Assembly: GCF_042932805.1 (NCBI RefSeq)
Contig: NZ_CP170633.1
Span: 1,364,001 to 1,428,000, forward strand
DNA length: 64,000 bases
Direction: 5' to 3'
Origin: Ascidiaceihabitans sp029251465
Lineage (GTDB): Bacteria; Pseudomonadota; Alphaproteobacteria; Rhodobacterales; Rhodobacteraceae
Part shown: piece by piece, positions 17,595 to 26,506 of the stretch
Numbering within the stretch: the stretch's first letter is position 1
Layout: each line of letters starts with the position of its first letter
Position numbers and translations under genes: made by a program
Notes under the pieces: model-generated
What the model was told of the DNA's origin: nothing
Database searches by the model: none
The model's input: the letters and a program-made list of their open reading frames with translations, nothing else

Positions 17595-18811
17595 GCGGCT
17601 TTTTCGATCCGGTTCATGCGTTGCATCAGCACCAGACACACCGCCCCCAACACGCAGACAATCGTGATCAATGGCATCGGCGTGCCATCGAACAGCACGC
17701 TCATGGGCGAGGCAGCGGCGGCCCCGATAATGGTTGAAATCGAGCCGATCACAGAGGCGGCCATGCCGGCAATATGGCCCATCGGTTCCATCGCGATGGC
17801 GTTCAGATTGCCGACGGTTAAACCCGCCTGACAGAACAATCCGAACTGCCAGATCAGGAACAACGGAAAGTCGAATTTGCTGCCGCTGTACATCAGGGAC
17901 AGCACGATGATGCCCAATGCCAATTGCAAGCCGAACGTCCAGGTGACCACCGCGCGCATGCCGAACCGTGTCACGATGATCGAGTTCAGAAAGCTCGCGC
18001 TGCCCGACATCAAGGCGATCAGTCCGAACCAATAGGGAAAACTGTCGCTGCGACCGTACGAGATGTCAAAGATCGGCTGGATCATGGTTAACAGAGTGAA
18101 CAACATGCACAGCACCATTGTTTGCACGATGATCGACAACAGCACTGTCGGGTGGGTCAACATCTCGTGCACCGCACTTAGCATTAGCGCCAAACGCAAT
18201 GGGCGGCGGTCTTGGACGGCCAAGGGCTCATTCAGGCGAACGCCTAACCAAGCTGTTGAAATTACGGCAAAAAAGATGAACGCACCAAAGATTGCGCGCC
18301 AACCTGCCGCATGAATGATCAAGTCACCCATGGCCGGTGCAATCGCGGGCACCAGAATGAAAATCATCATCGACAGCGACACGATACGGGCCATTTCACG
18401 CCCTGAATAGATGTCGCGAATGACGGCCAGTGACACAATGCGCGGGCCGGATGCGCCGATGCCTTGGACCACACGCGCCGCCAACATCCATTCCAATGAC
18501 GATGTCATCCACGCCGCAATCGCGCCGGCGACGTAGATGACGCAGCCGATGTAGATCAGCTTTTTGCGCCCGAATGCGTCCGACAATGGACCGGTAAAAA
18601 AGGTTCCGAACCCAAGCCCGATGACAAACGCCGTCAGAACCCATGCAGCGTGCGCAGGTGCGTCTGGCGAAATCTCGGCGGCGATGGCGGGCATGCCGGG
18701 CAACATGGCGTCGATTGAAAATGCGGTGGTCGCAAACATCATTGCCATCAAGACAATGAATTCGGACCGGCTAATGGTTTGTGGGACTGTAGTGTTCAAA
18801 ATGGCTCGCAA
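17591..18811 (-). CDS. Bcr/CflA family drug-efflux MFS transporter
   Basis: 406 residues with 12 predicted membrane helices. The start MRAILNTTVPQTISRSEFIVLMAMM and segments such as GLGFGTFFTGPLSDAFGRKK (MFS motif A, D-x-x-G-R-K/R) and VVQGIGASGPRIVSLAVIRD fit the Bcr/CflA (DHA1) branch that exports bicyclomycin, chloramphenicol or related compounds by proton antiport. Actual substrate unknown. Convergent with mfd, with overlapping stop codons and no room for a terminator between them. Confidence 0.88.
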   Translation of the reverse strand: MRAILNTTVPQTISRSEFIVLMAMMFATTAFSIDAMLPGMPAIAAEISPDAPAHAAWVLTAFVIGLGFGTFFTGPLSDAFGRKKLIYIGCVIYVAGAIAAWMTSSLEWMLAARVVQGIGASGPRIVSLAVIRDIYSGREMARIVSLSMMIFILVPAIAPAMGDLIIHAAGWRAIFGAFIFFAVISTAWLGVRLNEPLAVQDRRPLRLALMLSAVHEMLTHPTVLLSIIVQTMVLCMLFTLLTMIQPIFDISYGRSDSFPYWFGLIALMSGSASFLNSIIVTRFGMRAVVTWTFGLQLALGIIVLSLMYSGSKFDFPLFLIWQFGLFCQAGLTVGNLNAIAMEPMGHIAGMAASVIGSISTIIGAAAASPMSVLFDGTPMPLITIVCVLGAVCLVLMQRMNRIEKAA

Positions 18812-18934
18812 AAATTGCGACGCTAAAGCGCGTCACGGATTTTATGGCGCATTTACCTGCGGTTGAAAACAGCAATTCGACAGTGACGTGAGGGCGAATG
18901 AAAATTGGCGACTATTTGCCTGAAACTCTGGCGG

Positions 18935-19588
18935 TTATTTGCCTGAGACTTCGGCAATCACTTTGGCCCACAATTCTGGCGGTTGTGCGCCTGGAACGGC
19001 GTGTTGCCCGCCCACGATAAAGGTCGGAACCGATGCTATACCCATTGCGCGGCTGTGTGCGTCGCGATCTTTGATCGATTGGGTGTCTTCGTCCGTGGCG
19101 AGCAAGCGCAACACCATCGAGGCATCCATTTCGATGCCGTCGGCGATATCGGCCAGCACGTCCTTGTCGCCAATGTCGCGCGCGTCGGTGAAATACGCTT
19201 TGAACAAGGCGGCGACAGCGGCTGTTTGACGCCCCTCGATGCCAGCCCAGTGGATCAGACGGTGGGCGTTCAGCGTGTTTGGCGTGCGCTGCATGCCTTC
19301 AAAGTCGATCTTTAGGCCAGCTTTTTCCGCGTGCTCGACCACGGGGGCATAGGCGCGCACGGCCCCTTCTTTGCCACCGAATTTGCCCTCTAGGTAGTCG
19401 CGCCGCCCCATGCCATCACGCGGCATATCGGGGTTCAGCTGAAAGGGGTGCCATTCGATGTTGAACGGGTGATCGGGGTTGGCGGCCAGTGCCACATCCA
19501 GATGCGCCTTGCCGATAAAGCACCACGGGCAGATCGGGTCAGACATGATATCCAGTTTGACGGGGCGTTCGATAATCGTATCAGGCAT
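18935..19588 (-). CDS. DsbA-family oxidoreductase (FrnE-like)
   Basis: ATG 19588 is preferred (GGAAAG about 11 bp upstream; 5 bp after the upstream stop) over the TTG at 19606, giving 217 residues. It has the thioredoxin-fold active site CPWC (Cys20, Cys23) in SDPICPWCFIG, a long helical insertion, and the cis-proline region ASVPTFIVGG. No signal peptide, so cytoplasmic, as in FrnE and HCCA-isomerase-like members, which act as dithiol oxidoreductases or isomerases. The closing AVPGAQPPELW block is typical. In operon with the acyl-CoA ligase. Confidence 0.88.
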   Translation of the reverse strand: MPDTIIERPVKLDIMSDPICPWCFIGKAHLDVALAANPDHPFNIEWHPFQLNPDMPRDGMGRRDYLEGKFGGKEGAVRAYAPVVEHAEKAGLKIDFEGMQRTPNTLNAHRLIHWAGIEGRQTAAVAALFKAYFTDARDIGDKDVLADIADGIEMDASMVLRLLATDEDTQSIKDRDAHSRAMGIASVPTFIVGGQHAVPGAQPPELWAKVIAEVSGK

Positions 19589-19593
19589 GGGCG

Positions 19594-21102
19594 TCAGGCT
19601 TTCCAAGTGGTGCGCAACTGGCGGCGCAAGATTTTTCCGTTTCCGCCCAGTGGCAGCGCGTCGATGTGGACGTACAGGCGCGGCTGTTTGTAGGCGGCGA
19701 TTTTGTCCCTGACATAAGCGCGCAGCGCGGCTTCGTCCAGAGGGGCGGGGCTGGTGTAAAAGGCGGCGATCACAAAGGTGTCGGCTTTGATTTCGACTTG
19801 GGTGGCGGCGACGGACGTCAGGCCTGCGAATCCGGTCAGCGCCTGTTCGACCTCGATGGGGGAAACCCGGTAACCGCCTGCGTTCATCATGTCGTCGTTG
19901 CGGCCCAGATAGCTGATTTCGCCGGTGTCGCGCATCACGCCTTGATCCCCCGTCAAGAACCAGTCGCCTTGCATTTTGGATGCGGTTTCATCCGGTGCGT
20001 TCAGGTAGCCGAGCATCAAACCGGGGTCGGAGTTGTGAATGGCGATTGTGCCCGCATCGCCGATGGGGACCGGCCCGTTTGCCCCAAGGATCGCGACGCG
20101 CCGTCCGGTTTGGGCAAAGCCAAGCGCGCCTGCAGAGGCGGGTGCTTTGGGGCTGGATGACAGAAACGTAGAACATTCGGACATGCCGTATGCTTCGAAT
20201 ATTTGCGTGCCGGTGGCCTGTTCCCAAGCGGTCGTTGTCGCGATTGGCAGCTTTTCACCCGCGCTGAGCCCGTGGCGTAAATCGGGTAGGTTTAGCGTGC
20301 TTGCGGACTTTAAGAGTTGGCGGTAAACCCCCGGTGCAGCTGCAAAAATCGTGGCGTTGTGAGTGGCCAAAAGGGTCGGCAAGTCAGCCGAGGGCGTGTT
20401 CGGCGCAGGGATCAGGGCGGTGGCCCCAACGGTCCACGGATCCATCAGACCGGTGCCTAGCGTGTAGGTCCAGTTGAATGCGCCTGCGTGCAGCACACGG
20501 TCATCGCTGTGCAGATCGTACCAGCCCTGAAACATCATCTGACGGGCCCAAATCGCGCGGTGCGCGTGGGCGACCGCGCGTGGTTTGCCCGAGGTGCCAG
20601 AGGTGTAGATGACGTAGCCCAAACGATTTGGATCGCCCATGTGATAGCTGGCGGCGGGCAGCGTGCGCATGGCGTGCAGTGCGTCCAGCGCGATGATGTT
20701 GCCAGCCTTTGGGCAGGGCACATCGGGATCGTGCAAGATCAGTTTTGGCGACAGATCGGTGATGATCTGCGCGACTTCGGGCATCGTCAGCGCGGCGGAT
20801 GTCGGAACCACAACCATGCCTGCGGCCAACGCCCCGAGGTAGGCCAGCGGGAAATCAACCGTATTGCCCAGACGCATCAAAACGGTATCGCCAGCGCGCG
20901 CACCTGCGTTCAGCAATCCGGTGGCGGTGCCCAAAACGGCGGCCTCAAGATCGGCGTAGGTCCAGTGGTCCGGCGCAGTGTCATGTAACACGCTGAGCGC
21001 GATTTTGTCAGGTTGCGTGCGCGCCTTGCCCAAAACGTATTGCGCCATGTTGAACGAGGCAGGCGGCGGGGAAATGGGGGGGCTTTGGACGACTGACAAC
21101 AT
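19594..21102 (-). CDS. AMP-forming acyl/aryl-CoA synthetase
   Basis: 502 residues of the ANL superfamily. ATP-binding P-loop YTSGTSGKPRAVAHAH (about 166-180), A5 motif YGMSECS, A7 TGDQG, and the A10 lysine Lys490 in GGNGKILRRQL. It activates a carboxylic acid as acyl-AMP and transfers it to CoA. The short length and the FNWTYTLGTGLMDPW segment recall benzoate/acetate-type ligases, but the substrate cannot be read. Its stop is 5 bp before the DsbA-like gene; the divergent XRE-cupin regulator 64 bp away is the likely controller. Confidence 0.85.
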   Translation of the reverse strand: MLSVVQSPPISPPPASFNMAQYVLGKARTQPDKIALSVLHDTAPDHWTYADLEAAVLGTATGLLNAGARAGDTVLMRLGNTVDFPLAYLGALAAGMVVVPTSAALTMPEVAQIITDLSPKLILHDPDVPCPKAGNIIALDALHAMRTLPAASYHMGDPNRLGYVIYTSGTSGKPRAVAHAHRAIWARQMMFQGWYDLHSDDRVLHAGAFNWTYTLGTGLMDPWTVGATALIPAPNTPSADLPTLLATHNATIFAAAPGVYRQLLKSASTLNLPDLRHGLSAGEKLPIATTTAWEQATGTQIFEAYGMSECSTFLSSSPKAPASAGALGFAQTGRRVAILGANGPVPIGDAGTIAIHNSDPGLMLGYLNAPDETASKMQGDWFLTGDQGVMRDTGEISYLGRNDDMMNAGGYRVSPIEVEQALTGFAGLTSVAATQVEIKADTFVIAAFYTSPAPLDEAALRAYVRDKIAAYKQPRLYVHIDALPLGGNGKILRRQLRTTWKA

Positions 21103-21166
21103 CCATGCTTGCTAGCGCGGCACCCGCGACGTTGCAAGGCACGCGCGCGCGTCTTATAGATCGTGC

Positions 21167-21790
21167 ATGACAGGCAAAGACCCCAAATCGCTGATCCAAA
21201 TCGCCCGCCAGAACGGGCAATCCGAAACGGCAGAACCTTTGGATCTGGGGGTGCGGGTGCGCGCGTTGCGCAAAGCGCGCGACTGGACGTTGGAGCAGGC
21301 CGCAGGGCAGGCGGGGCTAGCGCGATCCACCCTGTCCAAGATCGAAAACGGGCAGATGTCGCCGACCTATGACGCGTTGAAAAAGCTGGCTGTGGGCTTG
21401 GAAATATCCGTACCCCAGCTGTTTACGCCGCCCGAAAGCGGGCAGGTTGGTGGGCGCATGACCGTCACCAAAATGGGCAGCGGCAACGCGCAGGCCACTG
21501 TGACGTATGAACATGAATTGCTGGCCGAGACGCTGACCCAAAAGAAAATGTTGCCGTATCGGGCACGGGTGCGGGCGCGCTCGATGGATGAATTTGACGG
21601 CTGGGTGCGCCATGAAGGCGAAGAGTTTTTGTTCGTGCTGACCGGCGTTGTGCGTTTGTACACAGAGTTCTACGAACCGGTCGATATGCGGCGCGGCGAC
21701 AGTGCGTATTACGATGCCACGATGGGCCACAATGTGGTGTCGACCAGCGACGAAGACGCGTCGATCTTGTGGGTGACGACGCTAGGCTAG
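21167..21790 (+). CDS. XRE-family regulator with C-terminal cupin
   Basis: 207 residues. A Cro/C1-type helix-turn-helix (about 28-82; TLEQAAGQAGLARSTLSKIE) is followed by a cupin beta-barrel (about 115-205; HEGEEFLFVLTGVVRLY). Proteins of this build (PuuR/SutR-like) sense a small metabolite in the cupin and regulate neighbouring catabolic genes. It is divergent from the acyl-CoA ligase operon across a 64-bp gap, so control of that operon is the simplest guess. The stop overlaps that of the aquaporin gene by 2 bp (convergent). Confidence 0.88.
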   Translation: MTGKDPKSLIQIARQNGQSETAEPLDLGVRVRALRKARDWTLEQAAGQAGLARSTLSKIENGQMSPTYDALKKLAVGLEISVPQLFTPPESGQVGGRMTVTKMGSGNAQATVTYEHELLAETLTQKKMLPYRARVRARSMDEFDGWVRHEGEEFLFVLTGVVRLYTEFYEPVDMRRGDSAYYDATMGHNVVSTSDEDASILWVTTLG

Positions 21791-22440
21791 TCGTCAGCCA
21801 GCAGCGATTTCAGGATGAAATGTGTGATGCAAACGCTCAGCAGTTGGGCTGCGATGAAGGCTGCGATGTGGCCGGGATAAATGCCTGCAAATGTGTCGCT
21901 GAACCCACGCGCGATCGTCACCGCAGGGTTGGCAAAACTGGTGGATGACGTGAACCAGTAGGCCCCGGTGATGTACATGGCGACCAGCGCTGGCACCGCG
22001 TCGGGTTTGCTGCGAATGCCACCAAAAATCACGAACAACAGCCCGAAGGTCGCGATGATTTCAGAGGACCACTGCGCAATGCCGGTGCGATGCATCGTGG
22101 TCGAGGTTTGCAAAATCGACAGGTCAAACATCAGATGTGTCGCCCAAACGCCAGCGATCCCGCACAGGATTTGCACGATGACGTAGGCACCCGCGAGGGG
22201 CGCTGCGATCTCGCCCCGCAGCCAGAATGCGAGCGTGACCGCAGGGTTGAAATGCGCGCCCGAAATCGGGCCAAGCACCGTGATGATCACGTACAACATA
22301 CAGCCCGTCGCAATCGCGTTGGCCAGCAGTGCAATCGCATCATTCCCGTCAGCAAGGGCCGCGCCCATGATGCCGGAGCCAACAACGCCGATCAGCAAAA
22401 GGGCGGTGCCCAGCCCTTCGGCGGCAAGTTTACGGATCAT
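21787..22440 (-). CDS. Aquaporin / MIP family channel
   Basis: 217 residues from ATG 22440; the frame continues to 22806 without a sensible start or membrane topology. Six membrane helices and both half-helix NPA boxes: HFNPAVT (NPA 65-67) and FANPAVTIAR (NPA 171-173) with the selectivity-filter Arg178. The small size and sequence style match the bacterial aquaporins often linked to arsenite (AqpS-like) or water/small-solute passage; no ars genes are adjacent, so the permeant is open. Confidence 0.9.
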   Translation of the reverse strand: MIRKLAAEGLGTALLLIGVVGSGIMGAALADGNDAIALLANAIATGCMLYVIITVLGPISGAHFNPAVTLAFWLRGEIAAPLAGAYVIVQILCGIAGVWATHLMFDLSILQTSTTMHRTGIAQWSSEIIATFGLLFVIFGGIRSKPDAVPALVAMYITGAYWFTSSTSFANPAVTIARGFSDTFAGIYPGHIAAFIAAQLLSVCITHFILKSLLADD

Positions 22441-22514
22441 GTGGGGCGCTTTCTGTAATGATTTTTCAGTGCAATAAGTCCGATGTGTAATGGTTTTGTG
22501 ACGCGCCAGCGCCA

Positions 22515-24341
22515 CTAATCCTGCCACCACCAAACTTCGGGCATGTAACGCGGGCCGTCGCCGTAGATTGGCAGCGTTTGCGGGAACTGCATTTCGCGCA
22601 TGTGGGCGATGCGACCAGAGGTGAATTGCCAGAACGGGATCACGTAGCGACCGGCCATCAAAGCCCGATCCAGCGCGCGCACAGCGGCGACAAAATCGTC
22701 GTGCCCTTTGGCGTTTAACATCGCTTGGACCATGGCATCGACGGCAGGGCTGGTGGCCCCCATCAGGTTGCGGCTGCCTTGCAATGCCGCGGCCTCGGAC
22801 CCCCAATAGAACTGTTGTTCGTTGCCCGGTGACAGGGACAAAGCGCGGCGGTAATACGTCAGATCAAAGTCGAATTTGCCCGTGCGCGCCACGTATTGCG
22901 CATCGTCAGTCGTCTCGACCGTGGCACGAATCCCGAGCCGTTTCAGCGCGCCCAGATAGATGTCGGCGATGGCTTTGTGCTCTGAACTGCCTTGCGCCAA
23001 AAGGATCGTCAGGGTCAGCGGTGTGCCGTCAGCGTTTTGCATTTCGCCTTGGACCGGCGTCCAACCGGCTTGTTCCAGCAGCGACAACGCGGCGCGAATA
23101 CCCTTACGATTGCTTTCGCGACCATTGGTTTCGGGCAGGGTGTAGCCGTCGATCAAACCGGGCGGCATCGTGTCGGCGAATGGTTGCAGCAAATCCAGCG
23201 TGCGGCCCGTCGCGGCACCGGGTTTCATCGCCAGAACCGAGTTCGAAAAATACGAGCTGATGCGCGGCTGCGCGCCACCGGTCAGCGTCGTGTTGATGTA
23301 TTCAAAGTTGAACGCCTGGATCAGCGCCTCGCGCACACGCCAGTCATCAAACGGCGCACGGCGGGTGTTGATCACGAAACCCGTCATGCCCGAGGGCTTT
23401 TGATGCGGGATTTCGGTTTTGACGACCTCGCCATTCAGAGCCCGCGGGAAATTGTAACGCTTGTTCCAACGCTCGGCATTGAATTCGCGCGCCGCCGAAA
23501 TGTAGCCCGCTTTGAACCCTTCAAGCAGGGCTGTGGCATCGCCGTAAAAATCCAATCTGACCGTGTCGAAATTATGGGTGCCTTTGCGCAACGGCAGCTC
23601 TGCCCCCCAATAATCGGGATTGCGTTTCAGCGATACAAAACGGCCGCCCTCAAAGCTGTCGACGACATAGGGGCCGGTGCCGATGGGCACGTCGTTCAGT
23701 TGGGCGTCGGCAAAAACCTTGCCCTCCCATTGGGCGGCTTTCAGGATCGGGCGCATGCCGACCAACAAGGCCAGCTCGCGGTTGTCTTCTTTGAATGTGA
23801 AGCGGATCGAGGACGGACCGGATTGTTCCATCGCGTCGATTTTGGACCAAAGGCCGCGATATTTTGGATGGCCAGTGGTTCCCAAAGTTTTAAACGACCA
23901 CATCACATCGGGAATTGTGACCGGTGATCCATCCGAAAATCTGGCCGAATCGCGCAGGGTGAATTCGACCCAAGAGCGGTCGTCAGGCACCTCAACCGAT
24001 TCGGCCAAAAGACCGTAAAGCGTGAATGGTTCGTCCAAAGAACGGCCCATCAGGCTTTCGTGTGTAAAGATTGAAAGCTGCCATGGTGACGTTCCTTTAA
24101 CCGTAAACGGGTTCAGGGAATCAAAGCCACCGGTGTTGCCCAAAACGATAGACCCGCCTTTGGGGGCATCGGGGTTGGCATAGGGCAGGGACACAAAATC
24201 TGGCGGCAAGGCCGGTGCGCCATACATAGCTATGCCATGCGCCGATTCTGTCAGGGCCAGATTGGGCAGCAGAATCACCATCGCTGCAGCTGCAAAATGC
24301 TGGATTTTTACCCGCACAGATTGGAAAAATACTAACCCCAT
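22515..24341 (-). CDS. Family-5 extracellular solute-binding protein (peptide ABC type)
   Basis: 608 residues with an N-terminal signal (VKIQHFAAAAMVILLPNLALT) and the SBP_bac_5 fold: start of the mature part with HGIAMYGAPALPPDF, then YANPDAPKGG, DSLNPFTVKG and the long lobe II. The AMYGAPALPP...PYANPDAPKGG arrangement is that of YejA-like oligopeptide (microcin C class) binding proteins. The permease and ATPase genes (yejBEF) would normally follow downstream, but here the next gene on this strand is the aquaporin, so the transporter is either elsewhere or this is an orphan receptor. Followed 5' by the sRNA region. Confidence 0.88.
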   Translation of the reverse strand: MGLVFFQSVRVKIQHFAAAAMVILLPNLALTESAHGIAMYGAPALPPDFVSLPYANPDAPKGGSIVLGNTGGFDSLNPFTVKGTSPWQLSIFTHESLMGRSLDEPFTLYGLLAESVEVPDDRSWVEFTLRDSARFSDGSPVTIPDVMWSFKTLGTTGHPKYRGLWSKIDAMEQSGPSSIRFTFKEDNRELALLVGMRPILKAAQWEGKVFADAQLNDVPIGTGPYVVDSFEGGRFVSLKRNPDYWGAELPLRKGTHNFDTVRLDFYGDATALLEGFKAGYISAAREFNAERWNKRYNFPRALNGEVVKTEIPHQKPSGMTGFVINTRRAPFDDWRVREALIQAFNFEYINTTLTGGAQPRISSYFSNSVLAMKPGAATGRTLDLLQPFADTMPPGLIDGYTLPETNGRESNRKGIRAALSLLEQAGWTPVQGEMQNADGTPLTLTILLAQGSSEHKAIADIYLGALKRLGIRATVETTDDAQYVARTGKFDFDLTYYRRALSLSPGNEQQFYWGSEAAALQGSRNLMGATSPAVDAMVQAMLNAKGHDDFVAAVRALDRALMAGRYVIPFWQFTSGRIAHMREMQFPQTLPIYGDGPRYMPEVWWWQD

Positions 24342-24420
24342 TTTGGCAACAATCCCTATGATCCCTTGTTTTGTTAACCCTTTGCGTAACGGGGCTTTGA
24401 TCTAAGTTCAAACTTTAAGC

Positions 24421-24449
24421 TTGGCCGCGGGCAACCAATTGCTTATAAA
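24421..24449 (+). promoter_or_regulatory. Candidate promoter of the small RNA
   Basis: TTGGCC (24421-24426) and TATAAA (24444-24449) are separated by exactly 17 bp. Transcription would begin near 24456, inside a stretch that ends in a strong terminator at 24532. The -35 box is imperfect. Confidence 0.4.
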
Positions 24450-24455
24450 GAGCTT

Positions 24456-24532
24456 ACTGCTCGATAGGTTTCTTGCCTGTATGAAACCTGCCTCAATAAC
24501 TTTACGCCAGCCTTGTGCTGGCGTTTTTTTTT
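24456..24532 (+). ncRNA. Candidate orphan small RNA of about 77 nt
   Basis: Between the divergent solute-binding protein and bdhA genes there is no ORF, yet there is a promoter-like pair, then a hairpin AGGTTTC (24466-24472) / GAAACCT (24483-24489) with a 10-nt loop, a single-stranded linker GCCTCAATAACTTTA, and a textbook intrinsic terminator at 24505-24532. A small GAGC/GCTC hairpin (24450-24462) overlaps the predicted start. This is the usual anatomy of a Hfq-type sRNA. It could instead be a leader that attenuates bdhA, which begins 127 bp later. I recognise no Rfam family. Confidence 0.45.
24505..24532 (+). terminator. Strong intrinsic terminator
   Basis: CGCCAGC (24505-24511), loop CTTGT, GCTGGCG (24517-24523), then nine T. 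No coding gene on this strand ends nearby, so it must terminate an RNA, antisense or leader transcript. Confidence 0.9.
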
Positions 24533-24658
24533 GGCACATCGGTATTCGGCAAGAGCCGGTTACAAATGTCGTCGTATCTGCATCGTGATCGCTTTTCCAT
24601 TCCTTTCGCACCTGCAGCATGACATAGTCCGCGCAACTCAGCGCAAAGGAAAAATATC

Positions 24659-25444
24659 ATGGCAATCAGTATTGATCTTGGCGGCAAAACGGCTGTCATC
24701 ACCGGTTCCAATTCGGGCATTGGCCTTGGCATTGCGCAGCAATTTGCGCGTGCGGGCGCCGATGTCGTGCTGAACAGTTTCTCCAACACTGACGAAGATC
24801 ACGCGCTGGCCGCCGACATCGCGCGCGACTTTGGCGTAAACGCGAAATATGTGCAGGCCGACATGTCCAAGGGCGATCAGTGTCGCCAGTTGATCGCAGA
24901 CGCGGGCCGTTGCGATATTTTGGTGAACAACGCGGGCATCCAGCATGTGGCCGCGCTGGAAAACTTTCCGCCGGAAAAATGGGACGCGATCATCGCGATC
25001 AATTTGTCCTCGGCGTTTCACACGACCGCTGCGGCGTTGCCTGCGATGCGCGAGGCTGGTTGGGGGCGGGTGGTGAACATCGCCTCGGCCCACGGGTTAA
25101 CCGCGTCGCCGTTCAAATCTGCCTACATCGCGGCCAAGCACGGCATCATCGGTTTGACCAAAACCACGGCGCTTGAAACCGCCACCGACCCGATCACGGC
25201 AAACGCGATTTGTCCGGGCTACGTGTTGACGCCTTTGGTGGAATCGCAAATTCCTGACACGATGAAAGAATACGACATGAGCCGCGAGGACGTGATCAAG
25301 AACGTTATGTTAAAACGTCAGCCGTCCAAGGAATTCGCCACAGTCGAGCAGATGGGCGGCACGGCAGCGTTCTTGTGTTCTGAATTTGCAGACCAGATTA
25401 CCGGCACGGCGGTCAGCGTCGATGGCGGCTGGACCGCCCTTTAA
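24659..25444 (+). CDS. bdhA: 3-hydroxybutyrate dehydrogenase (SDR family)
   Basis: 261 residues, start ATG 24659 with AAAGGA upstream. Short-chain dehydrogenase with TGSNSGIG (NAD site), NNAG, and the catalytic Ser/Tyr/Lys in NIASAHG...SAYIAAKHG. The HGLTASPFKSAY block and the C-terminal substrate lid with QIPDTMKEYDMSRE fit D-3-hydroxybutyrate dehydrogenase, which interconverts 3-hydroxybutyrate and acetoacetate in polyhydroxybutyrate turnover. The patatin gene follows 22 bp later in the same direction, a pairing seen in other alphaproteobacteria. Confidence 0.92.
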   Translation: MAISIDLGGKTAVITGSNSGIGLGIAQQFARAGADVVLNSFSNTDEDHALAADIARDFGVNAKYVQADMSKGDQCRQLIADAGRCDILVNNAGIQHVAALENFPPEKWDAIIAINLSSAFHTTAAALPAMREAGWGRVVNIASAHGLTASPFKSAYIAAKHGIIGLTKTTALETATDPITANAICPGYVLTPLVESQIPDTMKEYDMSREDVIKNVMLKRQPSKEFATVEQMGGTAAFLCSEFADQITGTAVSVDGGWTAL

Positions 25445-25466
25445 CCCGACCTGACAGGATAGTTTT

Positions 25467-26498
25467 ATGCCCCCCAAAAAGATCAACCTCGCCCTGCAGG
25501 GCGGTGGTGCGCATGGCGCGTTCACGTGGGGGGCGCTTGATTGTTTGCTTGCTGACGCGCGTATCGAAATCGCAGGCTTGTCCGGCACTTCGGCGGGGGC
25601 GCTGAATGGTGCGGCGCTCAAGGCGGGCATGATAAAAGGCGGGCGCGAGGGTGCGCGTGAAAACCTGAATTGGCTGTGGGGGCAAATCGGTGCCTCGCAA
25701 ACCGAGCCTTTGCATCAATGGCTTACGCCGTTTGGCCCCGCCGGTGTCAGCAATGCCATTGGCGCGTCGTTGCCCTATCTGATGGGCGAGGCGTTCTCGC
25801 GGTTGGTGTCGCCCTATTCTTACGGTCCGTTTTACAACAACCCGTTGCGCGCCATTGTGGATCAGTTTGATTTCGCGTCCATCTGCGCCGATGAGGGCCC
25901 CGCGCTGTTCATCAACGCCACGCGCGTGCGCAACGGCAAGCTGCGGGTGTTTCGGGCCGAAGAGGTCACGACGGATGCGATTTTAGCCTCGGCCTGTTTG
26001 CCAACAATGTTCCAAGCGGTCGAGATGTTTGACAGTGAAACCGGCCAGACCGAGGCGTTCTGGGATGGCGGTTATACCGGCAATCCGGCGCTGTTTCCGC
26101 TGTTTGATGGCACGCTGCCCGAGGACATCGTGGTGATCAACATCAACCCGCTGGAACGCGCAGAGCTGCCCAAAACCCCGCAGCAAATCCAGAACCGTCT
26201 GAACGAGATCAGCTTTAATTCGTCACTGCTGCGCGAAATGCGTGCGATCGATTTTGTGCAACGATTGCTTGAGGATGGCACGCTAAAGCCGGGCCGCATG
26301 TCGCAAGTGTTTACGCATATGATTGCCGATGATGCGCTGATGAATGATCTGTCGATTGCGACCAAATCAGTACCAAACGGCTACATCATCGAAACGTTAC
26401 GCGACGCAGGTGTTAAGGCCGCACAAGCGTTTCTGGATCAGCATTTTGATGATTTGAACGCGCGCTCGACGTTAAAACTGCGCGACATGTTCGCCTAA
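25467..26498 (+). CDS. Patatin-like phospholipase
   Basis: 343 residues. Oxyanion-hole loop QGGGAHGAF (11-19), nucleophile Ser42 in GTSAG and catalytic Asp200 in WDGGYTGNP form the Ser-Asp dyad of patatins. Such enzymes hydrolyse acyl esters of lipids in the cytoplasm; the location after bdhA suggests a role at the polyhydroxybutyrate granule surface or in turnover, which is inference from context. Codon use and length are normal. Convergent with the DUF502 gene, 8 bp apart. Confidence 0.9.
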   Translation: MPPKKINLALQGGGAHGAFTWGALDCLLADARIEIAGLSGTSAGALNGAALKAGMIKGGREGARENLNWLWGQIGASQTEPLHQWLTPFGPAGVSNAIGASLPYLMGEAFSRLVSPYSYGPFYNNPLRAIVDQFDFASICADEGPALFINATRVRNGKLRVFRAEEVTTDAILASACLPTMFQAVEMFDSETGQTEAFWDGGYTGNPALFPLFDGTLPEDIVVININPLERAELPKTPQQIQNRLNEISFNSSLLREMRAIDFVQRLLEDGTLKPGRMSQVFTHMIADDALMNDLSIATKSVPNGYIIETLRDAGVKAAQAFLDQHFDDLNARSTLKLRDMFA

Positions 26499-26506
26499 AC
26501 TTTGGG

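Noticed and set aside
22441..22806. 5' extension of the aquaporin frame
   Set aside because: The added 122 residues are Arg-rich, overlap the solute-binding protein gene and give no sensible topology; ATG 22440 starts the first helix.
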